Shown in pieces: positions 1 through 7,465 of a stretch of 64,000 bases of DNA. Numbering within the stretch: position 1 is the first letter of the stretch; every line of letters begins with the position of its first letter. The position numbers and the translations under genes are program-made. The notes under the pieces were generated by a model that searched no databases, was not told where the DNA came from, and was given only the letters and a program-made list of their open reading frames with translations. The DNA comes from Streptomyces sp. NRRL B-1347 (GTDB lineage Bacteria > Actinomycetota > Actinomycetes > Streptomycetales > Streptomycetaceae): contig NZ_JOJM01000006.1 in assembly GCF_000720325.1 (NCBI RefSeq), forward strand, positions 62,001 to 126,000, read 5' to 3'.

Positions 1-89
1 CAGCCCGCGACGGGTCGTGACGAGGCAGGTACAGAGAGGCGCCATATCGAGCATCATGGAGCCGGTCTGAAATAAGGGAGGGGTCGGGT

Positions 90-332
90 ATGAGCTACCG
101 CTACCGGTGCGACCAGTGCCGCACCACGTCGCCCCCCGTGCTCACCCGCGGAGCGCTCGCCGACGAGCGCAGAGTCCACCGCCGCCAGTTCCACGGCGGA
201 CACATCCCCGACGGCGAGCGCGTCATCGAGCCGGAGCCCTTCCGCTTCACCGACGTCCCCGTGGGGCAGCTGATCGTCGGCACCTTCATGATCGTCATCG
301 TCCTGGCCGGAATCATGGCCCGCATCCTCTGA
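90..332 (+). CDS. Small membrane-anchored protein, unknown function
   Basis: An 80-residue protein. A GGGAGG ribosome binding site lies just before the ATG. The N-terminus has one CxxC pair (C7, C10), possibly a metal knuckle. Residues about 57-78 form a single hydrophobic helix (GQLIVGTFMIVIVLAGIM), so the protein is probably anchored by its C-terminus with the charged region in the cytoplasm. The next gene starts 29 bp downstream and is likely co-transcribed. The 89 bases before it hold open frames entering from outside the window, so the tail of another gene may lie there. I do not recognise the family. Confidence 0.6.
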   Translation: MSYRYRCDQCRTTSPPVLTRGALADERRVHRRQFHGGHIPDGERVIEPEPFRFTDVPVGQLIVGTFMIVIVLAGIMARIL

Positions 333-361
333 CCGCCTGCCCAGCCCTCAAGGAGAGCACC

Positions 362-790
362 ATGACGACGATGTGGCGGGGGCCCGACGGGCACCACTGG
401 GAAGAGGCGGGCCAGGAATTCGACGCGGACGCGAGCGAATGGATCACCCACCTCGCGCCCGCAGCGCAGGACTCTGAGACCGGCCGCTGGGCCAGCACGG
501 AATGCGGCGCGCCTATCCAGGTCCGTGGCGATCTCGGACGGGCCGGATACACCGAGGTGTCCGCTGACCCGCTCGCCGAGCCACGCGTCGCCCGTCTCCA
601 CGCCCTCCTGGCCGAACTCCTCGCCGACTATCACCAGCGCACCGGAGCACCGCACCCGAACGCCACTCAGCTGCGCCTCTCCTTCGAGGACGTGGCCGCC
701 CTCCCCGAGCAGCTCCGGAACATCGGCCGCGCCACGGCCCGGCAGGCGGCCAGCTCTGGTTACAACCGCGGCGCCCGCGGTCGACGCTGA
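362..790 (+). CDS. Hypothetical protein, 142 aa
   Basis: The start follows a good AAGGAGA ribosome binding site. The protein opens MTTMWRGPDGHHWEEAGQE, is acidic in its first half and has a helical middle (about residues 75-125) ending in a basic Arg/Gly-rich tail. No catalytic motif or membrane segment is visible. It lies 29 bp after the small membrane protein and probably shares its transcript. Function unknown. Confidence 0.6.
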   Translation: MTTMWRGPDGHHWEEAGQEFDADASEWITHLAPAAQDSETGRWASTECGAPIQVRGDLGRAGYTEVSADPLAEPRVARLHALLAELLADYHQRTGAPHPNATQLRLSFEDVAALPEQLRNIGRATARQAASSGYNRGARGRR

Positions 791-809
791 ATACTGGCTC
801 ATGGGGAGC

Positions 810-1055
810 GTGAACGATCCCGGCGCTGCCCTGGCGGGCGAGGTGGTCGCCCGCCTCGATACGGCCGGGGATCTCGCCGCGGTGCGGGCGGCATGCCGGC
901 GGTCCGAGCTCGCTATCAGCTCGCCTTGGGCGCAGGCTTCCTTGGCTTCCGGGGCGCGTTCTTCCCGACCGTCGGCTTCCTCTTCAGCGGGACGTCGTGC
1001 GCCCGGGCGATCTGGCGCAGGGTCTCGTCGGTCCACGGCACGTGCCGTGCCATGA
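810..1055 (+). pseudogene. Possible gene remnant overlapped by a convergent gene
   Basis: A GTG with GGGGAG upstream opens a frame whose first 35 or so residues look protein-like (LAGEVVARLDTAGDLAAV). From about position 920 onward the frame is the antisense of the convergent 916-1200 gene and turns into a Ser/Arg/Ala string. The simplest reading is a gene whose 3' end was replaced when the reverse gene arrived, or a short protein with a meaningless tail. Weakly supported. Confidence 0.25.
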
Positions 1056-1200
1056 CGGTCACGCTGACGTCTGGATTGGCCTTGAGGTCGGCGGCGACGG
1101 CGGCGTGCGCCTTCGCGCGGCACTCATCCACCAGCGCCTGCGCCTTTTTGAGGTCGGCCAGTGCGTCCGTCAGGTCCTGGCTCGGCGTGTAGTCGGTCAT
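916..1200 (-). CDS. Small basic protein with HTH-like segment, candidate regulator
   Basis: 94 residues. An N-terminal helix (about residues 8-40) is followed by a segment resembling a helix-turn-helix (VMARHVPWTDETLRQIARAH, roughly residues 50-69) and a Lys/Arg/Pro tail suited to DNA contact. The start is fixed by the promoter: a TAAGAC -10 box sits seven bases before the ATG, so the transcript is probably leaderless, as is common for actinobacterial regulators. A TTGGCCAA site lies in that promoter and recurs in pairs at three forward promoters. Inference: this protein, divergent from the first of them, may bind TTGGCCAA and repress itself and those promoters. No family was recognised, so the DNA-binding role is a hypothesis. 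Confidence 0.6.
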   Translation of the reverse strand: MTDYTPSQDLTDALADLKKAQALVDECRAKAHAAVAADLKANPDVSVTVMARHVPWTDETLRQIARAHDVPLKRKPTVGKNAPRKPRKPAPKAS

Positions 1201-1207
1201 GCCCGCA

Positions 1208-1240
1208 GTCTTACACAAGTGGACTTGGCCAAGGAAGCCT
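1208..1240 (-). promoter_or_regulatory. Leaderless promoter with one TTGGCCAA site
   Basis: On the reverse strand TAAGAC (1208-1213) lies seven bases before the ATG at 1200. TTGGCCAA occupies 1225-1232, between the expected -35 and -10 regions. A repressor bound there would block the promoter, which suggests autoregulation. Confidence 0.55.
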
Positions 1241-1276
1241 GCGCAGTGCGCGCCCGGGCGTGCCGCATCCATGAGG

Positions 1277-1324
1277 CAACACGGTTTGGCCAACTTGACT
1301 TGGCCAAGCCGTGTTGGTTAATGT
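1277..1324 (+). promoter_or_regulatory. Operator-promoter copy 1 (paired TTGGCCAA)
   Basis: Two 17-bp arms, CAACACGGTTTGGCCAA (1277-1293) and its inverted partner (1300-1316, one mismatch), are separated by CTTGAC. The -35 TTGACT (1295-1300) sits between the arms and the -10 TAATGT (1319-1324) follows after 18 bp. The untranslated leader then holds a GCCGGGC/GCCCGGC hairpin (1335-1352) and an AGGAGG site before the gene at 1373. Confidence 0.75.
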
Positions 1325-1372
1325 CTCTGTGTCAGCCGGGCACCAGCCCGGCAAGGGCCACAGGAGGCACGC

Positions 1373-2599
1373 ATGACGCAGTCCCCCGCCACGACCGAGC
1401 AGTCGCAGCCGCCGGTCATTCGTGTCGCGGTCCGCGCGTACAGGAAGCCCCACAGCGGGATCACGGAACTCCGGGCCCTGATTCACGTCGCCTGCGAATG
1501 CCGCGTCGCGGCCACTCTCGTAGGGGCGCACGACACCATCGCCGCCGCCAAGGAGCAGGCGAAGGCCAAGGCTCACGGATACAACTTCTGCAGCAAGTCC
1601 CTGGCGGCCAGCGACGCCGACCTGAAGCGGCTCGGGCTCGCCAGGGAAGAGCCTGCCGCCGCCGCCGAGTCCCCCCTTCCGGATGGGCCGGAGTGGCGCA
1701 CCCTGAAGGGCGTGGCCACCCCCTTCAGGCTGTACGGGGAGGAGGGTGAGGGAGGCGCCTTCCGTCCGGCGGGCGACCGTAAGCAGGTGACCGGGCGGCC
1801 GCTCACCATCACCCGCCTGGAGATGCGCGGCAGCGTCCGCTACGGCACGGACGAGAACGGCCGGGAGGTGTATCTCTGGGGCGCTGCCGCCAAGTTCTGG
1901 GTCCTGCCCGGCGCCCCGGCGGCCGCGCCTGCCGCGACGGCCACGCAGGAACCTGCGGCCGGAGCCGGTCGCCCCCTGGAGGGCGTCGTCGTCACCCATG
2001 ACGGCACCGCTCAGGGCTGCGCACCACGGAACGCCGACCATCCCGACGTCGTTGCCGCCCGCCAGGCCCTCGACGGCCTCGCTGTCGCCACCCTCACCGA
2101 CCGTCACGACCTCGTGGAGCCCGAGGAGGGCGAGCGCCACGTACGCGGCTACGTCGTCGATCCGCGCACGGCCGGGCGCGTGGCCGTGTACTGGCTGGAA
2201 GGGGGCCGGGCCGTGCGATACAGCGAGCCCCTCAGCGGCGTCGCCCTCGACTGCCTGGCGGACCGGCTCCGCTCCCGGGGATGGGTGACGGAGACGATGC
2301 TGCGCTCCTCTCTGTGCGTGTTCGCCCATCGGCCTGAAGAGCAGATGCCTACCTCGGCTCAGGCGCGGGCCCGGCGGGCCGTTCTGCACGTGCACCCGAA
2401 TGCGCACTCCCTCCAGTCCTTCCACTGGCCCGACGGCGTGCGTGCCGGATGGACCTTCCGCGTCAACCGCGGCGCTACGGCACGGTACGGAGTCGTCACC
2501 GCCGACGCCGGTATCGCCCCTGTCGGCCTTCACGAGTACGCCACCACTGCCGAGCGCGCCTTCTGGCAGTCCGTGCGCAGGGCCGACGGCACGGCGTAG
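1373..2599 (+). CDS. Hypothetical protein, 408 aa, under operator control
   Basis: The ATG is preceded by AGGAGG and by the paired-TTGGCCAA promoter. The N-terminal part (residues 15-90) is mixed alpha/beta with three cysteines. A middle segment is rich in charged residues, an Ala/Pro linker lies near residues 185-205, and the C-terminal half (about 210-400) has alternating strands and Trp/Tyr residues typical of a compact domain. No known motif was found. It is the only gene of its transcription unit, since the next operator-promoter begins about 100 bp after its stop. Function unknown; expression early or at derepression is inferred from the promoter. Confidence 0.7.
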   Translation: MTQSPATTEQSQPPVIRVAVRAYRKPHSGITELRALIHVACECRVAATLVGAHDTIAAAKEQAKAKAHGYNFCSKSLAASDADLKRLGLAREEPAAAAESPLPDGPEWRTLKGVATPFRLYGEEGEGGAFRPAGDRKQVTGRPLTITRLEMRGSVRYGTDENGREVYLWGAAAKFWVLPGAPAAAPAATATQEPAAGAGRPLEGVVVTHDGTAQGCAPRNADHPDVVAARQALDGLAVATLTDRHDLVEPEEGERHVRGYVVDPRTAGRVAVYWLEGGRAVRYSEPLSGVALDCLADRLRSRGWVTETMLRSSLCVFAHRPEEQMPTSAQARARRAVLHVHPNAHSLQSFHWPDGVRAGWTFRVNRGATARYGVVTADAGIAPVGLHEYATTAERAFWQSVRRADGTA

Positions 2600-2702
2600 C
2601 GGCCGCCCTCGCTGGCGCCCCGTCCCCGGGTGTGGGGGCGGGGCGCTTCGTCGTTCTGCCCCTCATCTGCGGTCCCTGCCGCGACACGCTAGACCAAATC
2701 TG

Positions 2703-2742
2703 CTTGGCCAAGTTGACTTGGCCAAGTTGAGTTGGTTAACGT
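2703..2742 (+). promoter_or_regulatory. Operator-promoter copy 2 (paired CTTGGCCAAG)
   Basis: Two perfect 10-bp palindromes CTTGGCCAAG (2703-2712 and 2717-2726) flank a TTGACT -35 box (2713-2718). The -10 is TAACGT (2737-2742), again after exactly 18 bp. The leader contains a GACGGGC/GCCCGTC hairpin and a GGAGGG site before the gene at 2795. Confidence 0.75.
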
Positions 2743-2794
2743 GTGGGGTGTCAGGACGGGCGAGGGCCCGTCACTACGACGGAGGGACAGTGCG

Positions 2795-3562
2795 ATGACC
2801 GGCACCATCAAGTCCGCCCGCCTCATGGCTCAGCTCGCCGAGGCCGAGGAGACGGCGGCCGCCGCCCGCCGCGAGGAGTCCCGCACCGCCCGCCAGGCCG
2901 AGCGCGCCGCCGCCCGCACCAAGGCGGCCCGCGCCCGCCTCACGGAGGCCCGCAAGGCGCTGCGCGCCGCCGAGCGCGCCGGGCGCCGCGTGGCAGCCGC
3001 CCGCCGCACCGTCGCCGCCCGCGAGGCCAAGCTGGCCGACCTCGCCGCCACCGCCCGCGCCCTGAAGGGCGAGGCCACCACCGCCCGCCGCGAGACCCGC
3101 CGCGCCGAGCGCCGACTCACCCGCCTGGGCCTGCGCACCGCCGTCGCCGCCTCCCGCACCGTCGAGAAGATCTCCCGCCGCCTCGGCGAGACGTCCCTCA
3201 CCCCGGCCCCGGAGGCCGACCGCGTCCTGGACGCCGACGAGCTCCCCGCCGTCGAAGAGATCGAGGCCCACGCCCTGCGCCACGCCGACATGGACCGGCA
3301 GGCCAAGGACTTCGCGAAGGCCGCCGACGCCGAGAAGACGTGGCTGCGCACCCTCCCCTCCGGCATCTACGGCCGCGTGATCATCACCCGCACCCCCGGC
3401 CGGTCGGTGCTCGACAACACCCAGGTCGCCCTGGACTACGCGGCCCGCGGCCTCGCCGCCCCGCGCAAGTCCACCCGCACCACGTTCAAGGCCGACGCCA
3501 CCCAGCTGGTCGCCGACTTCAACAACGGCCGCGCCGACTTCCCCCGCACCCTCGCCGCCTGA
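2795..3562 (+). CDS. Long coiled-coil protein, 255 aa
   Basis: Residues about 10-135 are almost entirely Ala, Arg, Glu and Lys in heptad-like order, predicting a long coiled coil. The C-terminal 110 residues are mixed and look folded, including an extended stretch YGRVIITRTPGRSVLDNTQV. The ATG at 2795 has GGAGGG upstream; a longer frame from 2732 would start inside the promoter and is rejected. It is first gene of a unit that runs to 5568. A structural or nucleoid-associated role is possible but nothing identifies the family. Confidence 0.65.
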   Translation: MTGTIKSARLMAQLAEAEETAAAARREESRTARQAERAAARTKAARARLTEARKALRAAERAGRRVAAARRTVAAREAKLADLAATARALKGEATTARRETRRAERRLTRLGLRTAVAASRTVEKISRRLGETSLTPAPEADRVLDADELPAVEEIEAHALRHADMDRQAKDFAKAADAEKTWLRTLPSGIYGRVIITRTPGRSVLDNTQVALDYAARGLAAPRKSTRTTFKADATQLVADFNNGRADFPRTLAA

Positions 3563-3577
3563 CCCCTCGCCAGCCCG

Positions 3578-3600
3578 GCCGGGCGCAGCAGGCGCCCGGC
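3578..3600 (+). repeat. Intercistronic hairpin 1
   Basis: A perfect 9-bp stem GCCGGGCGC with a five-base loop. Closely related hairpins recur at 4895-4920 and 5333-5359, each just before the next gene of the same operon. They lack a U-tract, so an RNA-stability or processing role fits better than termination. Confidence 0.6.
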
Positions 3601-3620
3601 CCCGCCCCTCCGGAGAAGCC

Positions 3621-3869
3621 GTGTTCCGCATGCTCCTCATCCGCCCCGGACAGTCCCCGGAGCCCCGCCAGGGCGAGACCTGCGCAGACGTCCGCACCGC
3701 CCTGTGGGACCTGCTCGACTCGCAGGACGTGCAGATCACCGACACGGACACAGGCCGCCTCGTCGCCCTCGTCGTGGCCGCCTGCTCACAGGCCGAGAGG
3801 GACGGCTTCGCCGCCCTCCAACTGGACGGCGGGGCCGCGCTCACGCTGCGCACCACCGCGACCCTCTGA
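3621..3869 (+). CDS. Small protein, first of a tandem paralogue pair
   Basis: 82 residues from a GTG with CGGAGAAG upstream. It begins MFRMLLIRPGQ and continues with GETCADV and a helix ending in a beta-rich C-terminus. The next gene has the same opening (MYRMILIRPGQ, GETPADV) and the same spacing of elements over about 40 residues, so the two arose by tandem duplication and then diverged in their C-terminal halves. No family recognised. Confidence 0.6.
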   Translation: MFRMLLIRPGQSPEPRQGETCADVRTALWDLLDSQDVQITDTDTGRLVALVVAACSQAERDGFAALQLDGGAALTLRTTATL

Positions 3870-3912
3870 CCCGCCGGTTCCCGCCCGCACCGCCACGACC
3901 ACGGAGCCCGCC

Positions 3913-4143
3913 ATGTACCGCATGATCCTCATCCGCCCCGGACAGCCCATGCAGTGCCGCACCGGCGAGACCCCCGCCGACGTCCAGCGTGCCTACGTGG
4001 ACCTCCTCACCTCGCAGGGCATCGGCGTCATCGGCGCCCACACGGTCCGCCTCAAGGCCCTCATGGCCGACTCCCGCGCCCGCGGCTCGGCCGCCCTGAA
4101 GTTCGGCGGCGGCATCTCCCTCGTCCTGCACACCGAACGCTGA
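3913..4143 (+). CDS. Small protein, second of a tandem paralogue pair
   Basis: 76 residues, starting MYRMILIRPGQ. About 40 N-terminal residues align with the 3621-3869 product without gaps, including the GET.ADV block. The C-terminus is short and glycine-rich (KFGGGISLVLHTER). It sits 43 bp after its paralogue in the same operon. The retained N-terminus suggests a shared binding surface. Function unknown. Confidence 0.6.
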   Translation: MYRMILIRPGQPMQCRTGETPADVQRAYVDLLTSQGIGVIGAHTVRLKALMADSRARGSAALKFGGGISLVLHTER

Positions 4144-4184
4144 CTCGCCCCACCCGGCCCCAACATCAAGAAACGGAGCACCTC

Positions 4185-4883
4185 ATGAGCAAGTACATCG
4201 CCACCCCCCACGTCGCCACCGCGCTGAAGGACCGGCTCACCCGGGAGTTCCCCGGCGTCCGCTTCCGGGTCACCACCGCCACAGGGGGCAACTCCGTCAT
4301 CCGCGTCAACTACGAAGACGGCCCCGCTGCCAGCGCCGTCCGCCGGATCACCAGCGAGTACGAGGGCTTGTGCTGGAACGGCGTCCAGCACGAGGCCACC
4401 GGCAGCACCCTCACGGTCACCCTCGACCATGAGGAGGTCACGGGCGAACCCCTCTGTGCCGGAGTCGACATCCAGCGCTTCATCTCACTGAGCGCCATCC
4501 AGGAGGCCCGACACCTCTGGACGGAGGCGACCGGCGAGGACTACGACGAGGCCGGGTTCACCGACCCCCTCGCCATCAAGGGGCGGGACGTTCCGGCTGG
4601 ATACCCCACGCGGCAGATCGCCTTCATCGCACGCGAGATCGTCCTCGTCGACCGCTGGCAGACCTCCCTGCGAGCACGCCGGGAGGACGCTAAGGCCGCC
4701 GACTCCCCCCAGCCCCCTGCCGCTGACAAGGACCTCGTGCCTGCCGAGCAGGGCGCGCCGCAGGCGTACCGCGGGGTCCCCGTCCCCGAGCACCTGGCCG
4801 CTGCGTGGGACACCGCCAGCGCCTCCATCTGGCGCGACGGCGTCGACGCCGCCCTCACCTATGCCGCCCTCGCCAAGTCCTGA
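4185..4883 (+). CDS. LPD29-like domain protein, 232 aa
   Basis: The N-terminal 100 residues resemble the LPD29 domain (large polyvalent-protein-associated domain 29), with the segment KDRLTREFPGVRFRVTT, a following INV-like strand (VIRVNYEDGP) and an FEG-like turn (EYEG). LPD domains are found in proteins of phages and conjugative elements. The C-terminal 35 residues (YRGVPVPEHLAAAWDT, then WRDGVDAAL) recur in the next gene. The ATG follows an AACGGAG site. Probably a cytoplasmic early protein; biochemical role unknown. The domain call is by eye. Confidence 0.6.
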   Translation: MSKYIATPHVATALKDRLTREFPGVRFRVTTATGGNSVIRVNYEDGPAASAVRRITSEYEGLCWNGVQHEATGSTLTVTLDHEEVTGEPLCAGVDIQRFISLSAIQEARHLWTEATGEDYDEAGFTDPLAIKGRDVPAGYPTRQIAFIAREIVLVDRWQTSLRARREDAKAADSPQPPAADKDLVPAEQGAPQAYRGVPVPEHLAAAWDTASASIWRDGVDAALTYAALAKS

Positions 4884-4894
4884 TACCTGCCTCT

Positions 4895-4920
4895 GCCGGG
4901 CGCCCTGCACGGCGCCCGGC
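4895..4920 (+). repeat. Intercistronic hairpin 2
   Basis: Perfect 10-bp stem GCCGGGCGCC/GGCGCCCGGC with loop CTGCAC, just upstream of the gene at 4945. Same family as the hairpins at 3578 and 5333. Confidence 0.6.
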
Positions 4921-4944
4921 CCCGCACCCGCCACTGGAGCCACC

Positions 4945-5313
4945 GTGCCTCTCCTCCCGCACAGCATCCCCGCCGCCGCCCGGGCCGCCCTCGTCGCCGC
5001 ACTGGCCGCCTCCGGCCTGGAGCTGGACCCGCTGAAGCCGGGTGTGCGCATCACGCACACCGTCACCTCCCGCGACGTCACCTGGAGGCTGACCTACCTC
5101 GGCTCCATGGTGTGGGGCCTGACGGGCCCGAACGTCGAGCACGGCCTCGGCGTCTTCGCGGACGAGGCAGCCGCCCACATCGCGGCCTACGGCGCCCGCG
5201 ACCTCACGTACCGGGGTGTCCCCGTACCGCCGGACATCGCCGACGCCTGGCAGGCCTACCCCGCAGAGGCCTGGCGCGGCGACGTCAACGCCACCCTGAC
5301 CGACCCGTCCTGA
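4945..5313 (+). CDS. Small protein sharing a C-terminal module with its neighbour
   Basis: 122 residues from a GTG with TGGAG upstream. The last 33 residues (YRGVPVPPDIADAWQAY, then WRGDVNATLTD) match the C-terminus of the preceding gene's product, showing a shared module of about 33 residues on two otherwise different proteins. The N-terminal part is a short helix and a small beta-rich region. No catalytic motif. Function unknown; joint action with its neighbour is plausible. Confidence 0.6.
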   Translation: MPLLPHSIPAAARAALVAALAASGLELDPLKPGVRITHTVTSRDVTWRLTYLGSMVWGLTGPNVEHGLGVFADEAAAHIAAYGARDLTYRGVPVPPDIADAWQAYPAEAWRGDVNATLTDPS

Positions 5314-5332
5314 CGCCCTGTCACACCCTCTC

Positions 5333-5359
5333 GGCCGGGCGCCCGCGCGACGCCCGGCC
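5333..5359 (+). repeat. Intercistronic hairpin 3
   Basis: 9-bp stem GGCCGGGCG/CGCCCGGCC with a nine-base loop, before the gene at 5380. Third member of the hairpin family in this operon. Confidence 0.55.
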
Positions 5360-5379
5360 CGCACTCCAGGAGGACCCCT

Positions 5380-5568
5380 ATGCCGGCATACGCCATCTAT
5401 GGCATCTGCGCCCGCCGCGTCGAGGACGGGCAGCCGGGCGAGCTCCTCGCCTGCGCCTCGACCGACGACTTCGCCGAGCTCCAGGACCACCTCGCCGAGT
5501 TCGCCAGCGTGTACGCGGACCGCGACGACGTGATGCTCGACATCGACACGACGCTACCTGCCCCGTAG
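5380..5568 (+). CDS. Small acidic protein, 62 aa
   Basis: A strong AGGAGG site lies nine bases before the ATG. The product is acidic (MPAYAIYGICARR, then many Asp/Glu) with a short beta strand followed by a helix. It is the last gene of the unit starting at 2795; the next operator-promoter begins 23 bp after its stop. Small acidic phage early proteins are often inhibitors or DNA mimics, but here that is only a possibility. Confidence 0.6.
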   Translation: MPAYAIYGICARRVEDGQPGELLACASTDDFAELQDHLAEFASVYADRDDVMLDIDTTLPAP

Positions 5569-5590
5569 TTGTTGACCTGCAGAAAAGTGG

Positions 5591-5639
5591 CCAAGTGAGC
5601 TTGGCCAACTTGACTTGGCCAAGCTCACTTGGGTAACGT
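5591..5639 (+). promoter_or_regulatory. Operator-promoter copy 3 (perfect 18-bp arms)
   Basis: CCAAGTGAGCTTGGCCAA (5591-5608) and its exact inverted partner (5615-5632) are separated by CTTGAC. TTGACT (5610-5615) is the -35 and TAACGT (5634-5639) the -10, with an 18-bp spacer. This is the most symmetrical of the three copies and drives the PP2C gene at 5689. Confidence 0.78.
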
Positions 5640-5688
5640 ACGAGGTGTTGGAAGGCACCACGCCCTCTCGGCCACGAAGGAGCACGTC

Positions 5689-6441
5689 ATGCGTACCTAC
5701 GCCACCGCCCAGATGATCGGCACCCGCAGCCACCAGTGCGACGCCACTGCCGTCCGCACCGGCGCCGACGGCGCCCGCGCCTATGTCCTCCTGGACGGCA
5801 TCGGCTCCGACGACGACGTCCGCGACTGGACGCGCGCCGCAGCCCGCCACCTCGCCACGTGGGCCGCTCGCCGTGGTGACGCGGAGCAGGGTCTGCGCGC
5901 CCTCTACGCCGTGTACGCCAACGACCCGCGCCGCAACGAGCTGTTCATGTACCTGCCGTGCGCGGCCGCTGTGGTCGCCGTCGCCGCCCCCGGGAAGCCG
6001 CTCAAGGTCGCCTGGTGCGGCGACTCCCGCGCCTACCTCCTGCACGGCGGCATCGCCCGCCGCCTCACCGAGGACCACAACCTCCGCCGCGTCTACCCGC
6101 CCACCGCGACCCGCCCGGAAGGCGGCAACCGCAACAGGATCACCAGCTACCTGGGAAGCCACCGGTCAGACGAGAACGTGAAGGCCCGGTACGGGCACCC
6201 GGCCATCGAGGCCGCCAGCGTCCCCCTCAACGGGCCGTGCCGCCTTCTCCTCGCCTCCGACGGCGCGTACGAGCCTCACGCGGACGCCGGAAACGACATC
6301 TACGCCGAGGCCGACGAGGACAAGCCCACGACCGCCGCGCGCGGCTTCGTCGCCACCGCCGTGGACGCCGCCCTGAAGGCCGAGCCCCAGTACCCCCACG
6401 CGGACAACGCCACCGTGCTGGTCGCCGACCTGACCCCCTGA
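5689..6441 (+). CDS. PP2C-family protein phosphatase
   Basis: 250 residues, the usual size for a single PP2C/PPM domain. Visible family motifs are LLDGIGS (residues 34-40, with the metal-binding Asp36-Gly37), GDSRAYL (111-117), TEDHN (127-131), ASDGAYE (189-195) and the terminal HADNATV (238-244, Asp239-Asn240). These predict a Mn/Mg-dependent enzyme that removes phosphate from Ser or Thr in the cytoplasm. It follows operator-promoter copy 3 with an AAGGAG site. Streptomyces has many Ser/Thr kinases, so counteracting a host kinase signal is a reasonable inference. An alternative is a role in phage protein turnover. No membrane segment or sensor domain is present. Confidence 0.85.
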   Translation: MRTYATAQMIGTRSHQCDATAVRTGADGARAYVLLDGIGSDDDVRDWTRAAARHLATWAARRGDAEQGLRALYAVYANDPRRNELFMYLPCAAAVVAVAAPGKPLKVAWCGDSRAYLLHGGIARRLTEDHNLRRVYPPTATRPEGGNRNRITSYLGSHRSDENVKARYGHPAIEAASVPLNGPCRLLLASDGAYEPHADAGNDIYAEADEDKPTTAARGFVATAVDAALKAEPQYPHADNATVLVADLTP

Positions 6442-6445
6442 CCTG

Positions 6446-6486
6446 TCCGGGGCCTGCCCGGACACCCCGTCCGGACAGGCCCCGGA
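6446..6486 (+). terminator. Hairpin with GTCCGG repeats
   Basis: An 11-bp inverted repeat TCCGGGGCCTG/CAGGCCCCGGA follows the PP2C gene. The loop holds further CCGGACA/TCCGGAC copies. Likely an attenuating terminator; no U-tract. Confidence 0.5.
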
Positions 6487-6527
6487 TACCGCCCGGACCT
6501 CGATCAACCCGAAGAAAGGCGCCCTGC

Positions 6528-7457
6528 ATGTCCGAGATCAGCATCACGCACACGCCCGCAGATGGCACCCTCGCCGACGGCACCGAGAAGGACGACGGCT
6601 CGGCCCCGATCCTCCACCGGGCGGGCTTCCGCTGGGGCCGGTCCATCGGCTGCTGGTACATCCGCAACAGCCGCGACCGGGCGCCGCGCCTCGTCGCCAT
6701 CGAGAGCGCCGCCGAGGAGCTGCGCGCCGACGGCCACACCGTCACGGTCGAGATCAGCGGCGAGGTACGCGACAACGCCGTGGTGAACGCCGACCAGCAC
6801 GAGCGCCTGGAGGACCGCCGCAGGGCGCTTGCCGCGAAGGGCAAGAAGCTGGCCGCCCAGTCCGACGCCCTGCACCGCGCCAGCGACGCCATGGTCGAGC
6901 ACCTCCCCTTGGGGCAGCCCGTCGCCCCCGGCCGCCGAGGCCAGGCGCACAGGCGCCTGCTGGAGCGGTCCGTGGACACCGCAATCCGCGGCGCGCGGGT
7001 CGCAGACGAAGCGGCGCGTATGCCGGCACGCATCGCCGGATCGCGCCGCGCCGAGGCCTACAAGGAGCGGCCCGACGTCACCGCCCGCCGCGTCGAGCGC
7101 CTGGAGGCGGAACTGCGTTCCCTCGACCGGCGCATGGCCTCCCTGAAGCTGTACCCCCAGACCCGGTCAGGGGCCCTGCTGCGCCAGTACGAGGGAGAGC
7201 GCGCCGTCCTGGTGGAGCGCATCGCCGGTGACCGCGCCGTCTTGGAGCAGGCCAGGGCAGCAGGAACGTTCGGCCGCTACTCCAAGAGCAACGTCCACGC
7301 GGGCGACAGTGCGCTCATCCGGGGCACGTGGCGGTCCGTCATCCGTGCCAGCGCCAAGAGCGTGAGCGTCACGACCGGCTACTCCTGGTCCGACCGCTAC
7401 GGCTACGAGGAGATCCGAGACGTCCGCTGCCTGTGCGAGGACGGCGCGCAGGACTGA
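6528..7457 (+). CDS. DUF3560 family protein
   Basis: 309 residues. The N-terminal part has the GFRW...WYI block (residues about 32-46) and the DUF3560 region follows: a long Arg/Lys/Glu-rich helix (roughly 95-125), then a PLGQPVAPGRRGQAHRRLLE block that corresponds to the family's PxGQPhhxGHHSEkRHRR signature. The two histidines are replaced by Arg here. Another coiled coil runs about 180-240 and a small C-terminal beta domain closes the protein. DUF3560 is frequent on plasmids, conjugative elements and phages; its biochemical role is not known to me. GAAAGG precedes the ATG. Confidence 0.75.
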   Translation: MSEISITHTPADGTLADGTEKDDGSAPILHRAGFRWGRSIGCWYIRNSRDRAPRLVAIESAAEELRADGHTVTVEISGEVRDNAVVNADQHERLEDRRRALAAKGKKLAAQSDALHRASDAMVEHLPLGQPVAPGRRGQAHRRLLERSVDTAIRGARVADEAARMPARIAGSRRAEAYKERPDVTARRVERLEAELRSLDRRMASLKLYPQTRSGALLRQYEGERAVLVERIAGDRAVLEQARAAGTFGRYSKSNVHAGDSALIRGTWRSVIRASAKSVSVTTGYSWSDRYGYEEIRDVRCLCEDGAQD

Positions 7458-7465
7458 CCCATACC

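Noticed and set aside
2743..4143. Forward frame of 466 codons overlapping the coiled-coil gene
   Set aside because: Arg/Pro/His-rich shadow of the real genes; only its last part, from 3913, is a gene.
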